Shown: positions 18,432 to 26,218 of the stretch, piece by piece | Layout: each line of letters begins with the position of its first letter | How positions within the stretch are numbered: the first letter of the stretch is position 1 | From: Sphingomonadaceae bacterium | Lineage (GTDB): Bacteria; Pseudomonadota; Alphaproteobacteria; Sphingomonadales; Sphingomonadaceae | Length of the DNA stretch: 64,000 bases | Direction: 5' to 3' | NCBI GenBank assembly: GCA_025359425.1 | Contig: JANYGC010000092.1 | Coordinates: 1-64,000 of the forward strand | Position numbers and translations under genes: made by a program | Notes under the pieces: generated by a model | Seen by the model: only the letters and a program-made list of their open reading frames with translations | What the model was told of the DNA's origin: nothing | The model's database searches: none

Positions 18432-18638
18432 ATGGAACGCCAGGGCGAAGAAGTTCACCTGAATACCGAGGAGGCCCGTGGCGGCAAGACCGGGATGGGC
18501 GTGCGCTACGTGCTCGCGCTGAGTCTCGCGCTGGTCATCGTCGCGTTCGTGGCGCTGTGGCTGATGGGATCGGGCGCGCCGGGCCAATCCGGGCAGGCCC
18601 CGCCATCGGGCGTTGCTCCCGAAGTTTCAGCGACTTAG
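18432..18638 (+). CDS. Small single-pass membrane protein
   Basis: A 68-residue protein with a charged N-terminus (about 1-24), one hydrophobic helix (VRYVLALSLALVIVAFVALW) and a Gly/Pro/Ser-rich tail. No family is recognised. The ATG at 18432 is chosen because the longer frame begins with a TTG and has no hydrophobic or conserved content. It converges with the next gene, with stops 1 bp apart. Confidence 0.6.
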   Translation: MERQGEEVHLNTEEARGGKTGMGVRYVLALSLALVIVAFVALWLMGSGAPGQSGQAPPSGVAPEVSAT

Positions 18639-18639
18639 C

Positions 18640-18894
18640 TCAGCCTTCGGCTTCGCGCTCGAACGCCGCATCGCCGCCGATCTTCGCGGCCAGCCGCCCC
18701 AGCATGACCAGCACCACCACCGCGACCACCGTGGCGCTGATGGCGTAGGCATAGAGCCCGGCCAGTTCCTCGCCCAGTCCAAGCTTGGCCAAAGTGGCCT
18801 TGATCGCCTCGTTCCAGGCCAGCGCCGCCACCAGCCCGAGTGATGCCGAGGCCAGCGAAATCATCGTCTGCACCATTGCGCGCGGATTTGTCAT
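18640..18894 (-). CDS. DUF5654-like small membrane protein
   Basis: An 84-residue protein with two hydrophobic helices (MISLASASLGLVAALAWNEA and YAYAISATVVAVVVLVMLG). The first, ending in ALAWNEAI, fits the DUF5654 family of unknown function. The start is set at MTNPRAMVQTM (18894), preceded by GGGAGTTG. Its promoter region faces the divergent TauE/SafE gene. Confidence 0.65.
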   Translation of the reverse strand: MTNPRAMVQTMISLASASLGLVAALAWNEAIKATLAKLGLGEELAGLYAYAISATVVAVVVLVMLGRLAAKIGGDAAFEREAEG

Positions 18895-18990
18895 TGGGGC
18901 AACTCCCTCATCGTTTGAACCCGGGCGCAGTTTTTTTACGCTGCGCGGTGGGGACAAGCCGCGCCGCCGTACTTGCGCACAGGCTGAACC

Positions 18991-19764
18991 ATGCAGACGA
19001 TGCTGCCCATGCACTTGTTGTCCGATCCTCTTACCCTGGCGCTCGCGATCGTCGCGGTGGTGGTGCTCGGGCTGGCCAAGGGCGGGTTCTCCGGGCTCGG
19101 CGCACTTGCGACCCCGCTGCTCGCACTGGCGCTGCCGCCAGTCACCGCGGCGGCGATGTTGCTGCCGATCCTGCTGGTCCAGGACGTGGTCAGCGTGTGG
19201 TCGTTTCGCAAAAGCTGGAGCGGGTGGATTATCGCGTGGATGCTGCCCGGCGCAGCGCTGGGCGTCGCACTGGCGGCGCTGTTTGCGGCCTCGGTCCCCG
19301 AGGCCCGCGTGCTGTTGCTACTTGGCGCGATTACCGCAGCGTTTGGTGGCTACCGGCTGTGGGCCGAGCGCGGCGGGCGGATCGTCGCGCCGTCGAGTTC
19401 CCCGGGCTGGGTCGGCACCCTGTTCGGGGTGGCCTGCGGCTTCACCAGCCAGATCGCACATGCCGGCGGCCCGCCGTTCCAGATGTGGGTGACCCCACGC
19501 AAGCTGCCGCATCAGACCTTCGTCGGGACCAGTTCGATCACGTTCGCTGCAATCAACTGGATGAAAGTGCCCAGCTACCTGCTGCTCGGATCGATGAATC
19601 GCGAGGAACTGGTCGCGGCCGGGTTGCTCATCCCGCTCGCCATTGCCGCGACCTGGGCCGGGGTGTGGCTGATCCGGCGGATCGATGGCGCGAAGTTCTA
19701 CACGCTGATCTACGCGCTGATGGTCGTGCTCGGGCTGCGGCTGGTGTGGCAGGGCTTAGCGTAA
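18991..19764 (+). CDS. TauE/SafE-family sulfite/organosulfur exporter-like permease
   Basis: A 257-residue inner-membrane protein with about eight hydrophobic segments. It has the family motifs LAKGGFSGLGALATPL (first repeat) and TSQIAHAGGPPFQMW (second repeat). The family moves small sulfur compounds or other anions. No sulfur gene adjoins this copy, unlike the second TauE at 33279-34034, so its substrate is open. The end overlaps the convergent lipoprotein gene by 9 bp. Confidence 0.85.
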   Translation: MQTMLPMHLLSDPLTLALAIVAVVVLGLAKGGFSGLGALATPLLALALPPVTAAAMLLPILLVQDVVSVWSFRKSWSGWIIAWMLPGAALGVALAALFAASVPEARVLLLLGAITAAFGGYRLWAERGGRIVAPSSSPGWVGTLFGVACGFTSQIAHAGGPPFQMWVTPRKLPHQTFVGTSSITFAAINWMKVPSYLLLGSMNREELVAAGLLIPLAIAATWAGVWLIRRIDGAKFYTLIYALMVVLGLRLVWQGLA

Positions 19765-20217
19765 TTCGCGGAGCAAGCTGCCAGCATTGAGCGCGAGGGT
19801 CGGCGAATCCATCGCGGCTGCGCGGCGCGCGACGCTGGCGGCATCGCGGCAGAATTGCGCGGGATGGCGCTGGTTGGAAAATCGGTTGTAGAGCCGGGTC
19901 TGGAAGCGGTCGAAGTTACCGCCCTGGCGGTGCTGCTCGGCGCTGTATGCTGCCGCGAGCAAGGCGCGGTGGCGGCTTAGCACCTGCCCATAAGGGCCAC
20001 GCACCGGCACCCGGCCCCGCCCCTTGCACGACAAAGCCGCTACGTTGAGCCCGGCGCGCAAGTTCCACACCGCCGCGGCCGGCCGACCCGGGATTGCACT
20101 GGCCGAACTGGGTGCAGCAGCGGGTGGACGGCTGCTGGCGAGCCGCGGCTGAACGTGCTGCGAACAGCCCGCTGCAAGCACAGCGAGAACGAACAGAGCT
20201 GCGACGCTGCTGCGCAT
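19756..20217 (-). CDS. Hypothetical lipoprotein
   Basis: A 153-residue protein whose signal ends in LAVLAAGCSQ, a lipobox, so it is probably lipidated. A Pro/Ser/Ala-rich spacer follows. The rest has two Cys (SCKGRG and QFCRDA) that could form a disulfide and an Arg-rich helix with YNRFSNQRHP. No named domain is recognised; related predicted lipoproteins occur in sphingomonads. Confidence 0.65.
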   Translation of the reverse strand: MRSSVAALFVLAVLAAGCSQHVQPRLASSRPPAAAPSSASAIPGRPAAAVWNLRAGLNVAALSCKGRGRVPVRGPYGQVLSRHRALLAAAYSAEQHRQGGNFDRFQTRLYNRFSNQRHPAQFCRDAASVARRAAAMDSPTLALNAGSLLRELR

Positions 20218-20338
20218 GGTAGTCCCGCCTCCAACGCCATGCTGGAGCGGATTGGGTTAAGTTGATCTGGACAAAGCGGGTTAAGCCGAATTCAGCCTGT
20301 TGCCTGATCAAGCGCGGTTGACCGGCGCGGGATATCGC

Positions 20339-20941
20339 TCATGCCGCAGTTGCCTGGTTGGTCATGGTCCAGAACTGCGGTCCACCGCCGGGGACGTGCC
20401 ACTCGCTGAGCACTTGGTAGCCGAGGTTCTGATAAAGCCCGACGTTGCTGGGGGTTGCAGTTTCCAGCACTGCGGGGACTCCGCTCGCTGCGGCCTGGGC
20501 CAGCCCGGCGCGGATTGCGAGGCCGCCGAGGCCCTTGCCTTGACAACCGGGCCGGACCCCGGCGACACGAAGGTAGTGCCACCGCTCGTCGTCCGGCAGA
20601 TGCGTGCGGATCGCGTCGTCGAGCCGGATCGCACGCGCAATATGCCGCCCGAAGATCGGCACGAAGCGCAGCGCGCCGGGATGCCAGATCGGCTCGTGCA
20701 AATGGACGGTGCCGGGCAGCCGCCACAGGGTGACCACCTCTGCACCGGGTGTGCCCAGCACAATTCCGTTGTTGAGGTGCTCGGCAAACATCCAGCGGTA
20801 CAGTCGCGCCAGCCGCGCCGGGCGGCTCGCGGGATCGGGCAGCATGAAGGCAATCGCTGGATCGTCCTGAAACGCCGCCGCCAAAGTAGCTACGGCTGCA
20901 TCGCGATGGTGCGGCCCAAGCCGGATGATCGTGCGGTCCAT
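20339..20941 (-). CDS. GNAT-family N-acetyltransferase
   Basis: A 200-residue acetyltransferase. The acetyl-CoA loop is VRPGCQGKGLGGLAIRAGL near residue 127, followed by LETATPSNVGLYQNLGYQVL, the usual strand and helix of the fold. The extended N-terminal half (DDPAIAFMLPDP) is of the type seen in large uncharacterised GNATs. The ATG at 20941 is chosen because the upstream extension runs over the next gene. Its acceptor substrate is unknown. Confidence 0.85.
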   Translation of the reverse strand: MDRTIIRLGPHHRDAAVATLAAAFQDDPAIAFMLPDPASRPARLARLYRWMFAEHLNNGIVLGTPGAEVVTLWRLPGTVHLHEPIWHPGALRFVPIFGRHIARAIRLDDAIRTHLPDDERWHYLRVAGVRPGCQGKGLGGLAIRAGLAQAAASGVPAVLETATPSNVGLYQNLGYQVLSEWHVPGGGPQFWTMTNQATAA

Positions 20942-21037
20942 TGATCCAACCGTAGCCGAATTGCACGCCGGGTAAATGGCGCGAACTGGCCAAACGTCGG
21001 CGAACCTGCCAAGCCGCGCGGCAAAGGAGCATGCCCC

Positions 21038-21346
21038 GTGGCCGGCCAGGACGACGACTATGTCTACGACGAGGACAGCGGCGAATGGCTCCCGGCGAGC
21101 GAGCTTGCCGCCAAGCGCGCCGCCCAGGGCCAGGTCGAGGTGCGCGACGCGGTCGGCAATGTGCTCGCCGATGGCGATGCAGTGACGCTGATCAAGGATC
21201 TTGAGGTCAAAGGCGCCGGGCAGACGCTCAAGCAGGGTACCGTGATCAAATCGATCCGGCTGACCGGCGACGCGCAGGAGATCGACTGCCGCTATCCCGG
21301 AATAAAAGGTCTGGTGCTGCGCGCTGAATTCGTGCGCAAACGCTAG
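21038..21346 (+). CDS. YjdM/PhnA-like protein lacking the zinc ribbon
   Basis: A 102-residue protein whose C-terminal part, VRDAVGNVLADGDAVTLIKDLEVKG to the RAEFVRKR end, matches the PhnA/YjdM domain once linked to alkylphosphonate use. The N-terminal zinc ribbon of E. coli YjdM is missing and replaced by an acidic segment (DDDYVYDEDSGEW). The start is a GTG with AAAGGAG 8 bp upstream; the nearby ATG at 21031 is out of frame. It is followed 4 bp later by a YaiI-like gene. Confidence 0.85.
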   Translation: MAGQDDDYVYDEDSGEWLPASELAAKRAAQGQVEVRDAVGNVLADGDAVTLIKDLEVKGAGQTLKQGTVIKSIRLTGDAQEIDCRYPGIKGLVLRAEFVRKR

Positions 21347-21350
21347 CACT

Positions 21351-21815
21351 GTGGCGGCGTTGCAGATCTTCGTCGATGCCGACGCCTGCCCGGTCAAGGA
21401 GGAGGTTTACAAGGTCGCGTTGCGCCACAGCGTGAAGGTCATGGTGGTGGCCAACATGGCGCTGCGGGTGCCGGTGCATCCTTTGATCTCCCGGGTGGTG
21501 GTTTCGGACGGTTTTGACGCCGCCGACGACTGGATTGCCGAGCGTGCGGGCGCGGGCACGGTGGTGGTCACTGGCGACATCCTGCTCGCCGAACGTTGTC
21601 TCAAGGCCGGGGCGACGGTGATCGCGCACAATGGCAAGCTGTTCACCGCCGCCTCGATCGGGAGCGCGATCGCCACTCGTGCAATCATGGCCGACCTGCG
21701 CGCCGGTGCCGACGGGATCCTCGGCGGGCCGGCCCCGTTCGCCAAGGCGGATCGCTCGCGGTTGCTTTCAGCACTTGATGAAGCCTTGGTCCGGCTAGCG
21801 CGAGCCTGCCGCTAA
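21351..21815 (+). CDS. YaiI/YqxD (DUF188) family protein
   Basis: A 154-residue PIN-like protein of unknown function. It has the family opening IFVDADACPVKEEVYKVA and the later signatures DGFDAADDWIAERA and TGDILLAERCLKAGA. Conserved Asp residues suggest a nuclease-like fold, although no activity is established. The start is GTG, 4 bp after the previous stop, so the pair is probably one transcript. Confidence 0.92.
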   Translation: MAALQIFVDADACPVKEEVYKVALRHSVKVMVVANMALRVPVHPLISRVVVSDGFDAADDWIAERAGAGTVVVTGDILLAERCLKAGATVIAHNGKLFTAASIGSAIATRAIMADLRAGADGILGGPAPFAKADRSRLLSALDEALVRLARACR

Positions 21816-21885
21816 TCGTTCGACAAAGCAGGCGCTGCGGCCCAGACATGGCGTCCGGGCATTCCGCCTGGACGGAGCACCCGCC

Positions 21886-22005
21886 ATGGCCAAGAGTCAG
21901 AAAAAATCGAGCAAGGAACTACGCAAGCCCAAGGCCGAAAAACCGAAGAAGAACAACGCTTCGCAGCCGTCGCTCAAAGGCTCGGTGCTCAGCGAGAAGA
22001 AGTAA
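21886..22005 (+). CDS. Small basic Lys-rich protein (39 aa)
   Basis: Reads MAKSQKKSSKELRKPK at its start and ends in LSEKK. About a third of the residues are Lys or Arg. Similar tiny lysine-rich proteins of unknown role are common in sphingomonads. The frame is closed by TAA at 22003 and starts with ATG after CGGAGCA. It could bind nucleic acid or the ribosome, but this is only inferred from charge. Confidence 0.6.
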   Translation: MAKSQKKSSKELRKPKAEKPKKNNASQPSLKGSVLSEKK

Positions 22006-22014
22006 CCCGCGCTC

Positions 22015-22449
22015 GTGCTGGCAACCCTGTTTGCCCCGCCCGCGCCACAATCGCGCCCGCGCACTGCGCTGCGCTGGGTGTTCGCGCTGGCTTACCTGAT
22101 CGCGGGGATCGCGCACCTGCGCTCGCCCGCCGGGTTTATCCAGATCACCCCGGGCTGGGTGCCGAACCCGCCGCTGGTGATCATGCTGACCGGGCTGGCC
22201 GAATTGGCGGGAGCCATTGCGCTGGCGGCCATTCCGCGGTTGCGCCGGGCGGCGGGGATCGGGCTCGCGCTCTATGCCGTCTGCGTGTTCCCGGCCAACA
22301 TCAACCACGCGCTCAATCACATTGCGCTGGGCGGGAGCCAGCTTGGCTGGTGGTACCACGCCCCGCGGCTGGCCTTGCAGCCGGTGCTGGTGTGGCTGGC
22401 ACTGTGGCTGGGCGGGGTGACCGACTGGCCGTTTCGCTCTCGAGCGTAG
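22015..22449 (+). CDS. DoxX-like small membrane protein
   Basis: A 144-residue protein with four hydrophobic helices. It has the DoxX-type segments WVFALAYLIAGIAHL, ITPGWVPNPPLVIMLTGLAELAGA and CVFPANINHAL. The function of this subgroup is unknown. The start is GTG with a weak ribosome site. The last 137 bp overlap, on the opposite strand, the 3' end of the next gene. Confidence 0.8.
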   Translation: MLATLFAPPAPQSRPRTALRWVFALAYLIAGIAHLRSPAGFIQITPGWVPNPPLVIMLTGLAELAGAIALAAIPRLRRAAGIGLALYAVCVFPANINHALNHIALGGSQLGWWYHAPRLALQPVLVWLALWLGGVTDWPFRSRA

Positions 22450-22849
22450 GCTTGCTTGCTCCGTCCCAGAAAAACAGCAGGTAACCGGTCACCGCGATCA
22501 GAACCCACAGCGAGGCGTTCTGGAACAGCGAGGTCAGGTGGAACAACCAGCTATCCTGCAAGGCCAGCAGATCGTTTGAAAACTGGCTGCGCTGACTGGG
22601 CGGGATCGCACGCAGCGCGGCGACGGCGGTGGCCTTCACATTGGCCTGCAACAGCATCAGGCCGGTGAAGGTCAGCATGCCCAGCAGGTAGAACCCAAAG
22701 GCCGCGATCCGGAATGCCAGCCGCGCGCGGTGCAGGAAATACCAGATCGCCACCACCATCGCGAAGTTGATCGAGATGATCTGACCGAACAGGCCGGCGT
22801 ATTGTTCCTGCACCTGCTGGATCAGGCGGATCAGTTCAACCTCGGTCAT
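22313..22849 (-). CDS. Hypothetical membrane protein
   Basis: A 178-residue protein starting at MTEVELIRLIQQVQEQ, with three to four hydrophobic helices up to LIAVTGYLLFFWDG. About 44 residues of Pro/Ala/Ser/Thr-rich tail follow. This tail is encoded opposite the end of the DoxX-like gene, so it may be a run-on and not conserved. No family is recognised. An upstream extension to 22987 is rejected because the ATG at 22849 begins the first ordered segment. Confidence 0.6.
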   Translation of the reverse strand: MTEVELIRLIQQVQEQYAGLFGQIISINFAMVVAIWYFLHRARLAFRIAAFGFYLLGMLTFTGLMLLQANVKATAVAALRAIPPSQRSQFSNDLLALQDSWLFHLTSLFQNASLWVLIAVTGYLLFFWDGASKPTLESETASRSPRPATVPATPAPAARPAAGRGTTSQAGSRPAQCD

Positions 22850-22985
22850 GCGCTTGCCCCCTTCCGATTGCGAGTGCGCAGCCTGCGCCAGCACAGCCTG
22901 CCAGGTCAAGGTGGGGCGCTCGAGCCGGGGGAACCAAACCCGGCCAGCCTCGTTGATCGGGCAAGGTTCGAACGGAGCAGCGGCC

Positions 22986-23417
22986 ATGCGTCACGCACCA
23001 AAGATCGCCGCCTTCGCCTGCGCCAGCCTCGCGCTTGGCAGCGCAATCGCGCTTATCACCCCGACCGAACTGCGCACCGCACCCAATTCCGGGCTGGAGC
23101 GGCTAAGCCAGCCGCATCCGGTCAGCTATCCGGGCCAAGACCGGGTGATTGCCGGTCCGGATTCCTACCCGGTAACCTATTCGCCGCAGTACCTGGCCAT
23201 CGCCCGGCAGGCCGAGCGCGCGAAGCTCCAGCGCTGGGAACTGCCACCGTTGGAGCAGGTCGGTTATGACCAGCCCTCCGCCGCGCGCGACGCCGCGATC
23301 GAGCTGGAAGGCGCCGGCGATGTCACAGTGCACCGTGGCTCGTCCGACAGCACCGACGAGCCGGCCCAGCACGATCAGGCGGGTGATCCGGGCGGGGCTG
23401 ACCCCACCGAAGGTTGA
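22986..23417 (+). CDS. Hypothetical exported protein
   Basis: A 143-residue protein with a signal-like N-terminus (HAPKIAAFACASLALGSAIAL). It continues with a Tyr/Pro-rich segment (QPHPVSYPGQD, PDSYPVTYSPQYLAIA) and an acidic, disordered tail (STDEPAQHDQAGDPGG). No domain is recognised. The ATG at 22986 starts the signal. It diverges from the membrane protein gene. Confidence 0.5.
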   Translation: MRHAPKIAAFACASLALGSAIALITPTELRTAPNSGLERLSQPHPVSYPGQDRVIAGPDSYPVTYSPQYLAIARQAERAKLQRWELPPLEQVGYDQPSAARDAAIELEGAGDVTVHRGSSDSTDEPAQHDQAGDPGGADPTEG

Positions 23418-23519
23418 TCCAACGCTGCGGGCAGGCCAGCGCACCGGCGAACAGTGTGCCCCCTACCCTGAGCGCCCTAACGTCCCAAAGCCGGGTTTTG
23501 TTCCCCGGCGTTGCCTGCT

Positions 23520-24053
23520 TCACCGCTTCGAGATCGTCTCGCGCAAGGTCGCGGCGGTCATGCCCCACTTGCGGATCGTCGACACGTTGTGCCCGCTGCG
23601 CCCGCCCGCATCGATGGTCAGCACCGATTCCACCTTGAGGCCGTTCAGCATCGTGTATTTTATCAGCAGCCGGTTGGCGGCCACATCGATCGTCACCGGG
23701 CCCTTGCCGTCGCTGATCGTCCCGCCAAAGCGCCCCGGGGCAATCTGGCGGAGCTGCCACTGCCGGGTCTGCACCTTTTCGCCGTGGATGTTGACGGTCT
23801 GGTCGAGCACGAACTCGCCGCTGCCGCGCATCGCGCCAAAGCCGGTAACGTGCGTCGCCTTGGCCGAGGAGAAGGCCTGCTTGAGCGAGCCCGAACTCTC
23901 GGTCGCGCCGGTGAAGAAGGTGATCGGATCGAACGATTGCGCCGGCCCGGCCAGCGCGCTCGATCCGGCGCAAGTGACCGCGCCGAGCAAGGCGGCGCTG
24001 CGCAGCAAGAGGACCAGGCGGCGCGGCGGCGCGCGCATAACTGTTTCAGACAT
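23520..24053 (-). CDS. DUF3833-like exported protein
   Basis: A 177-residue protein. An Arg-rich start and hydrophobic segment (LVLLLRSAALLGAVTCAGSS) form a signal. The mature part reads FDPITFFTGATESSGSLK, then VNIHGEKVQTRQWQLRQI, GTISDGKGPV and the end MTAATLRETISKR. This pattern fits the DUF3833 lipocalin-like family of unknown function found widely in sphingomonads. A second Met six residues in is an equal candidate start. Confidence 0.7.
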   Translation of the reverse strand: MSETVMRAPPRRLVLLLRSAALLGAVTCAGSSALAGPAQSFDPITFFTGATESSGSLKQAFSSAKATHVTGFGAMRGSGEFVLDQTVNIHGEKVQTRQWQLRQIAPGRFGGTISDGKGPVTIDVAANRLLIKYTMLNGLKVESVLTIDAGGRSGHNVSTIRKWGMTAATLRETISKR

Positions 24054-24300
24054 GGTGCTTCCCGATTTTTATGTTCTGGCGCCCGGGACGTTCACCCGGG
24101 CAGCCCGCGTCCTAGCAGGAATGCGGGCCGAAGGGTCAAGAAACCTGTGCTGCGCCAGCGCGGTGCCTTTTCTGCGGTGTTCAAGCGCCCTTGAAACGCG
24201 CTTTCCACCAACCCAGATAGGGTCGGCGAGCCGGGCCCCTCTGGTCATTCAGCACGAATGGCGATGTCGGATCGTTCCACCTCACGAGGAGTGCCAAGCC

Positions 24301-24600
24301 ATGACCCAAGCCGCCGGAATGCCCTGCCCCGTTTGCCAGGTGCCGCTCGTGATGAGCGACCGTCAGGGGGTCGAGATCGACTACTGCCCGCAATGCCGCG
24401 GCGTGTGGCTCGATCGCGGCGAACTCGACAAGATCATCGAGCGCAGCGCCGCCGACACCGCTCCCGCCCGCAGTGCCCCGCAGGCGCCGCCGCCACCGCA
24501 GCCCGGCTACGCCCCGCAGGCCCACCCCTAGCAGGGCTACGATCGCGGCTACCCGAACAAGAAGCGGCGCAAGTCGTTCCTCGAAGAGCTGTTCGACTGA
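24301..24600 (+). pseudogene. zf-TFIIB zinc-ribbon protein interrupted by an in-frame TAG
   Basis: The first 76 codons give a zinc ribbon (Cys9, Cys12, Cys29, Cys32; YCPQCRGVWLDRGELDKI) and a Pro-rich linker, then TAG at 24529. The same frame continues for 22 codons, QGYDRGYPNKKRRKSFLEEL followed by FD, and closes with TGA at 24598. That tail matches the conserved Lys/Arg-rich FLxELFD end of this family. One C-to-T change of a CAG codon would explain the stop. It could be a sequencing error, a truncated but working protein, or readthrough. Confidence 0.75.
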
Positions 24601-24646
24601 CGGCTCGCCCCGCCGGGCTTGCCCATGAGGGGCCGGCCTGAGCGAG

Positions 24647-24695
24647 GCAGGGTGAAGCAGGGTGAAGCAGGGTGAGGCAGGGTGACACAGGTGAC
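24647..24695. repeat. 10-bp tandem repeat GCAGGGTGAR
   Basis: Four direct copies of GCAGGGTGAA/G followed by a degenerate copy lie between the zinc-ribbon gene and the convergent HTH gene. CACAGGTGACACCGCGTCACC at its end can fold back. It may serve as a transcript terminator for both genes. Confidence 0.7.
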
Positions 24696-24701
24696 ACCGC
24701 G

Positions 24702-25325
24702 TCACCCTGCGCCCCACCCGTCATGTTCCTGTAAAGCTGCGATTATTTCACGGTCGGACCAGCCGGGTGACACCGCCCGGCGCATCCTTTCGAGCTCGCT
24801 CGGGGTCAGCTCGGCGTCATCAGCGCGCACCTCTTCGCCGGCTTCGACCTGCCCGACCAGCGCCTCGAACCGCCCGGCGTGGCGCTCGGCCTCGGGCCCG
24901 CGCTTGCCCAGCACCGGCACGTTGCCTGCGGTCGACCACTGCAGCAAGGCGACCGTCAGCCGCTCATCGAACCGGCGGTACGATCCAACCTGCTCGCCCT
25001 GGAAGAACACCGGCACCTCCACCCCGTTGAGCGCGCGTTCGAGCGCGGCATGGGCCAGCACGTCGTACGAATGGTGGAACGCCACCTCCCACGCCAGATC
25101 GAACGCCTGCCCCTTGAGCCGCGAGCGCAGCCGATAGGCCGACTGCCGGCTCATCCCCACCGACCGCGCCGCCCCCGCGACCGAATGGGTGGCCGATAAC
25201 GCCCGCAAGAACCCCGCCTGCCGCGCCCGGCTCCACCCGCGCTGGTCGTGCGGATCGTCGGGCAGGGGGCGGGGCAAGGGATCGCTGGGATCGGCGGGCG
25301 GGAGGATCTGGTCGGGCTGGCTCAT
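24702..25325 (-). CDS. HTH-containing hypothetical protein
   Basis: A 207-residue protein. After a Pro/Asp-rich start there is a helix-turn-helix (RQAGFLRALSATHSVAGAA followed by RSVGMSRQSAYRLRSRL) near residues 35-75, of the kind seen in Trp-repressor-like and small-terminase proteins. AFDLAWEVAFHH and long charged helices follow. DNA binding is inferred; no target or partner is visible. Similar single-gene HTH proteins are frequent in sphingomonads. Confidence 0.65.
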   Translation of the reverse strand: MSQPDQILPPADPSDPLPRPLPDDPHDQRGWSRARQAGFLRALSATHSVAGAARSVGMSRQSAYRLRSRLKGQAFDLAWEVAFHHSYDVLAHAALERALNGVEVPVFFQGEQVGSYRRFDERLTVALLQWSTAGNVPVLGKRGPEAERHAGRFEALVGQVEAGEEVRADDAELTPSELERMRRAVSPGWSDREIIAALQEHDGWGAG

Positions 25326-25415
25326 CCAGCAGGATAAGGCACAATCTGGCGCTGTAGGAAAATGGATTGGCGAACAACCCCGCTCACCCTGAGCCTGTCG
25401 AAGGGACGCGCCGGC

Positions 25416-25904
25416 CTACCGTCCGATCAACACCGCCGCGCTGAGCAGGTCGGCGCTATAGGGCCGCGCGACTTCGGCCAGCACCCGCGCCCTGACCGCC
25501 GGATCGGCGGCAAGCAGCGCATCGGCCTCGTTCTGGTTCTTGGCGCGGATCAGCGCCAGCCCCGACCGGTCGCCCAGCGGCCCCGCCGCAGCGACCCGCC
25601 CCCGCGCATAGAGCCCCTTCCAGTACTGCCGGTGCGCATCGAGCCCCGGCCCCTTGAACGGCTGCCCCTTCTTCCACGCCGACCCCGGCCCGAGGACGAC
25701 CGCGAACAGGCGCCCCTTGGCGATGATCGGTGCGGGGGCGGTGGGTGCGGCCTTGGATTCGGTCTTGCCAGCAGCCTTGGAGTCAGCCCTGGTCTCAGCC
25801 TTGGTCTCGGCTTTCTGGGGCCGCGGCCCCGCCAGCCCCGGACCGGCGCACAGCACTCCGGCGGCCACCAACGGCCCCACCCACCGAACGATTCGATCCC
25901 TCAT
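25416..25904 (-). CDS. Exported YCII-like domain protein
   Basis: A 162-residue protein with an N-terminal signal (MRDRIVRWVGPLVAAGVLC), a Lys/Ala/Thr linker, then a YciI-like ferredoxin fold: LFAVVLGPGSAWKKGQPF, HRQYWKGLYARGRVAAAGPLG and EADALLAADPAVRARVLAEV. The YciI family is uncharacterised except for muconolactone-like activity in relatives. Export is unusual for this fold. The longer frame to 26069 runs through repeats and is rejected. Confidence 0.75.
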   Translation of the reverse strand: MRDRIVRWVGPLVAAGVLCAGPGLAGPRPQKAETKAETRADSKAAGKTESKAAPTAPAPIIAKGRLFAVVLGPGSAWKKGQPFKGPGLDAHRQYWKGLYARGRVAAAGPLGDRSGLALIRAKNQNEADALLAADPAVRARVLAEVARPYSADLLSAAVLIGR

Positions 25905-26218
25905 GCAGCGCGCTGTGCAGCACGCGCACCCGCCCGGCACGGCCCAAGCGCCACACCGTGCCGGTGCTGCGGCGGGAGGGGTGGGTGAACCATTGTCCGG
26001 TGTGTGCTTCTCCCTTCCCCGTGGGGAAGGGCCAGGGATGGGGGGTCCGCCCAACGATCGAATGCACAACCCCCACCCGCGTTCTTCGACAAGTGGCTAA
26101 GAATGGCCCTCCCCACCGGGGAGGGGCGAACGGCGCGGCAGGAGGGATGGGGGGTGTTGATTAACGGGCCGCATCCCTGCCTCTTGCCAAATCGCAACAA
26201 GCGCGGCCTAATACTTCG
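25905..26218. repeat. Intergenic region with G-rich hairpin elements
   Basis: This 314-bp gap holds no supported gene. It contains two tight hairpins, CCCTTCCCC-GT-GGGGAAGGG at 26012-26031 and CCCTCCCC-ACC-GGGGAGGG at 26107-26125. GGGATGGGGGGT motifs (26035 and 26145) flank them in direct order. These resemble the other fold-back repeats of the window. Confidence 0.65.

Noticed and set aside
24647..24695. A CRISPR-like repeat array
   Set aside because: The copies are contiguous 10-mers without spacers and no cas gene is nearby, so it is a simple tandem repeat.
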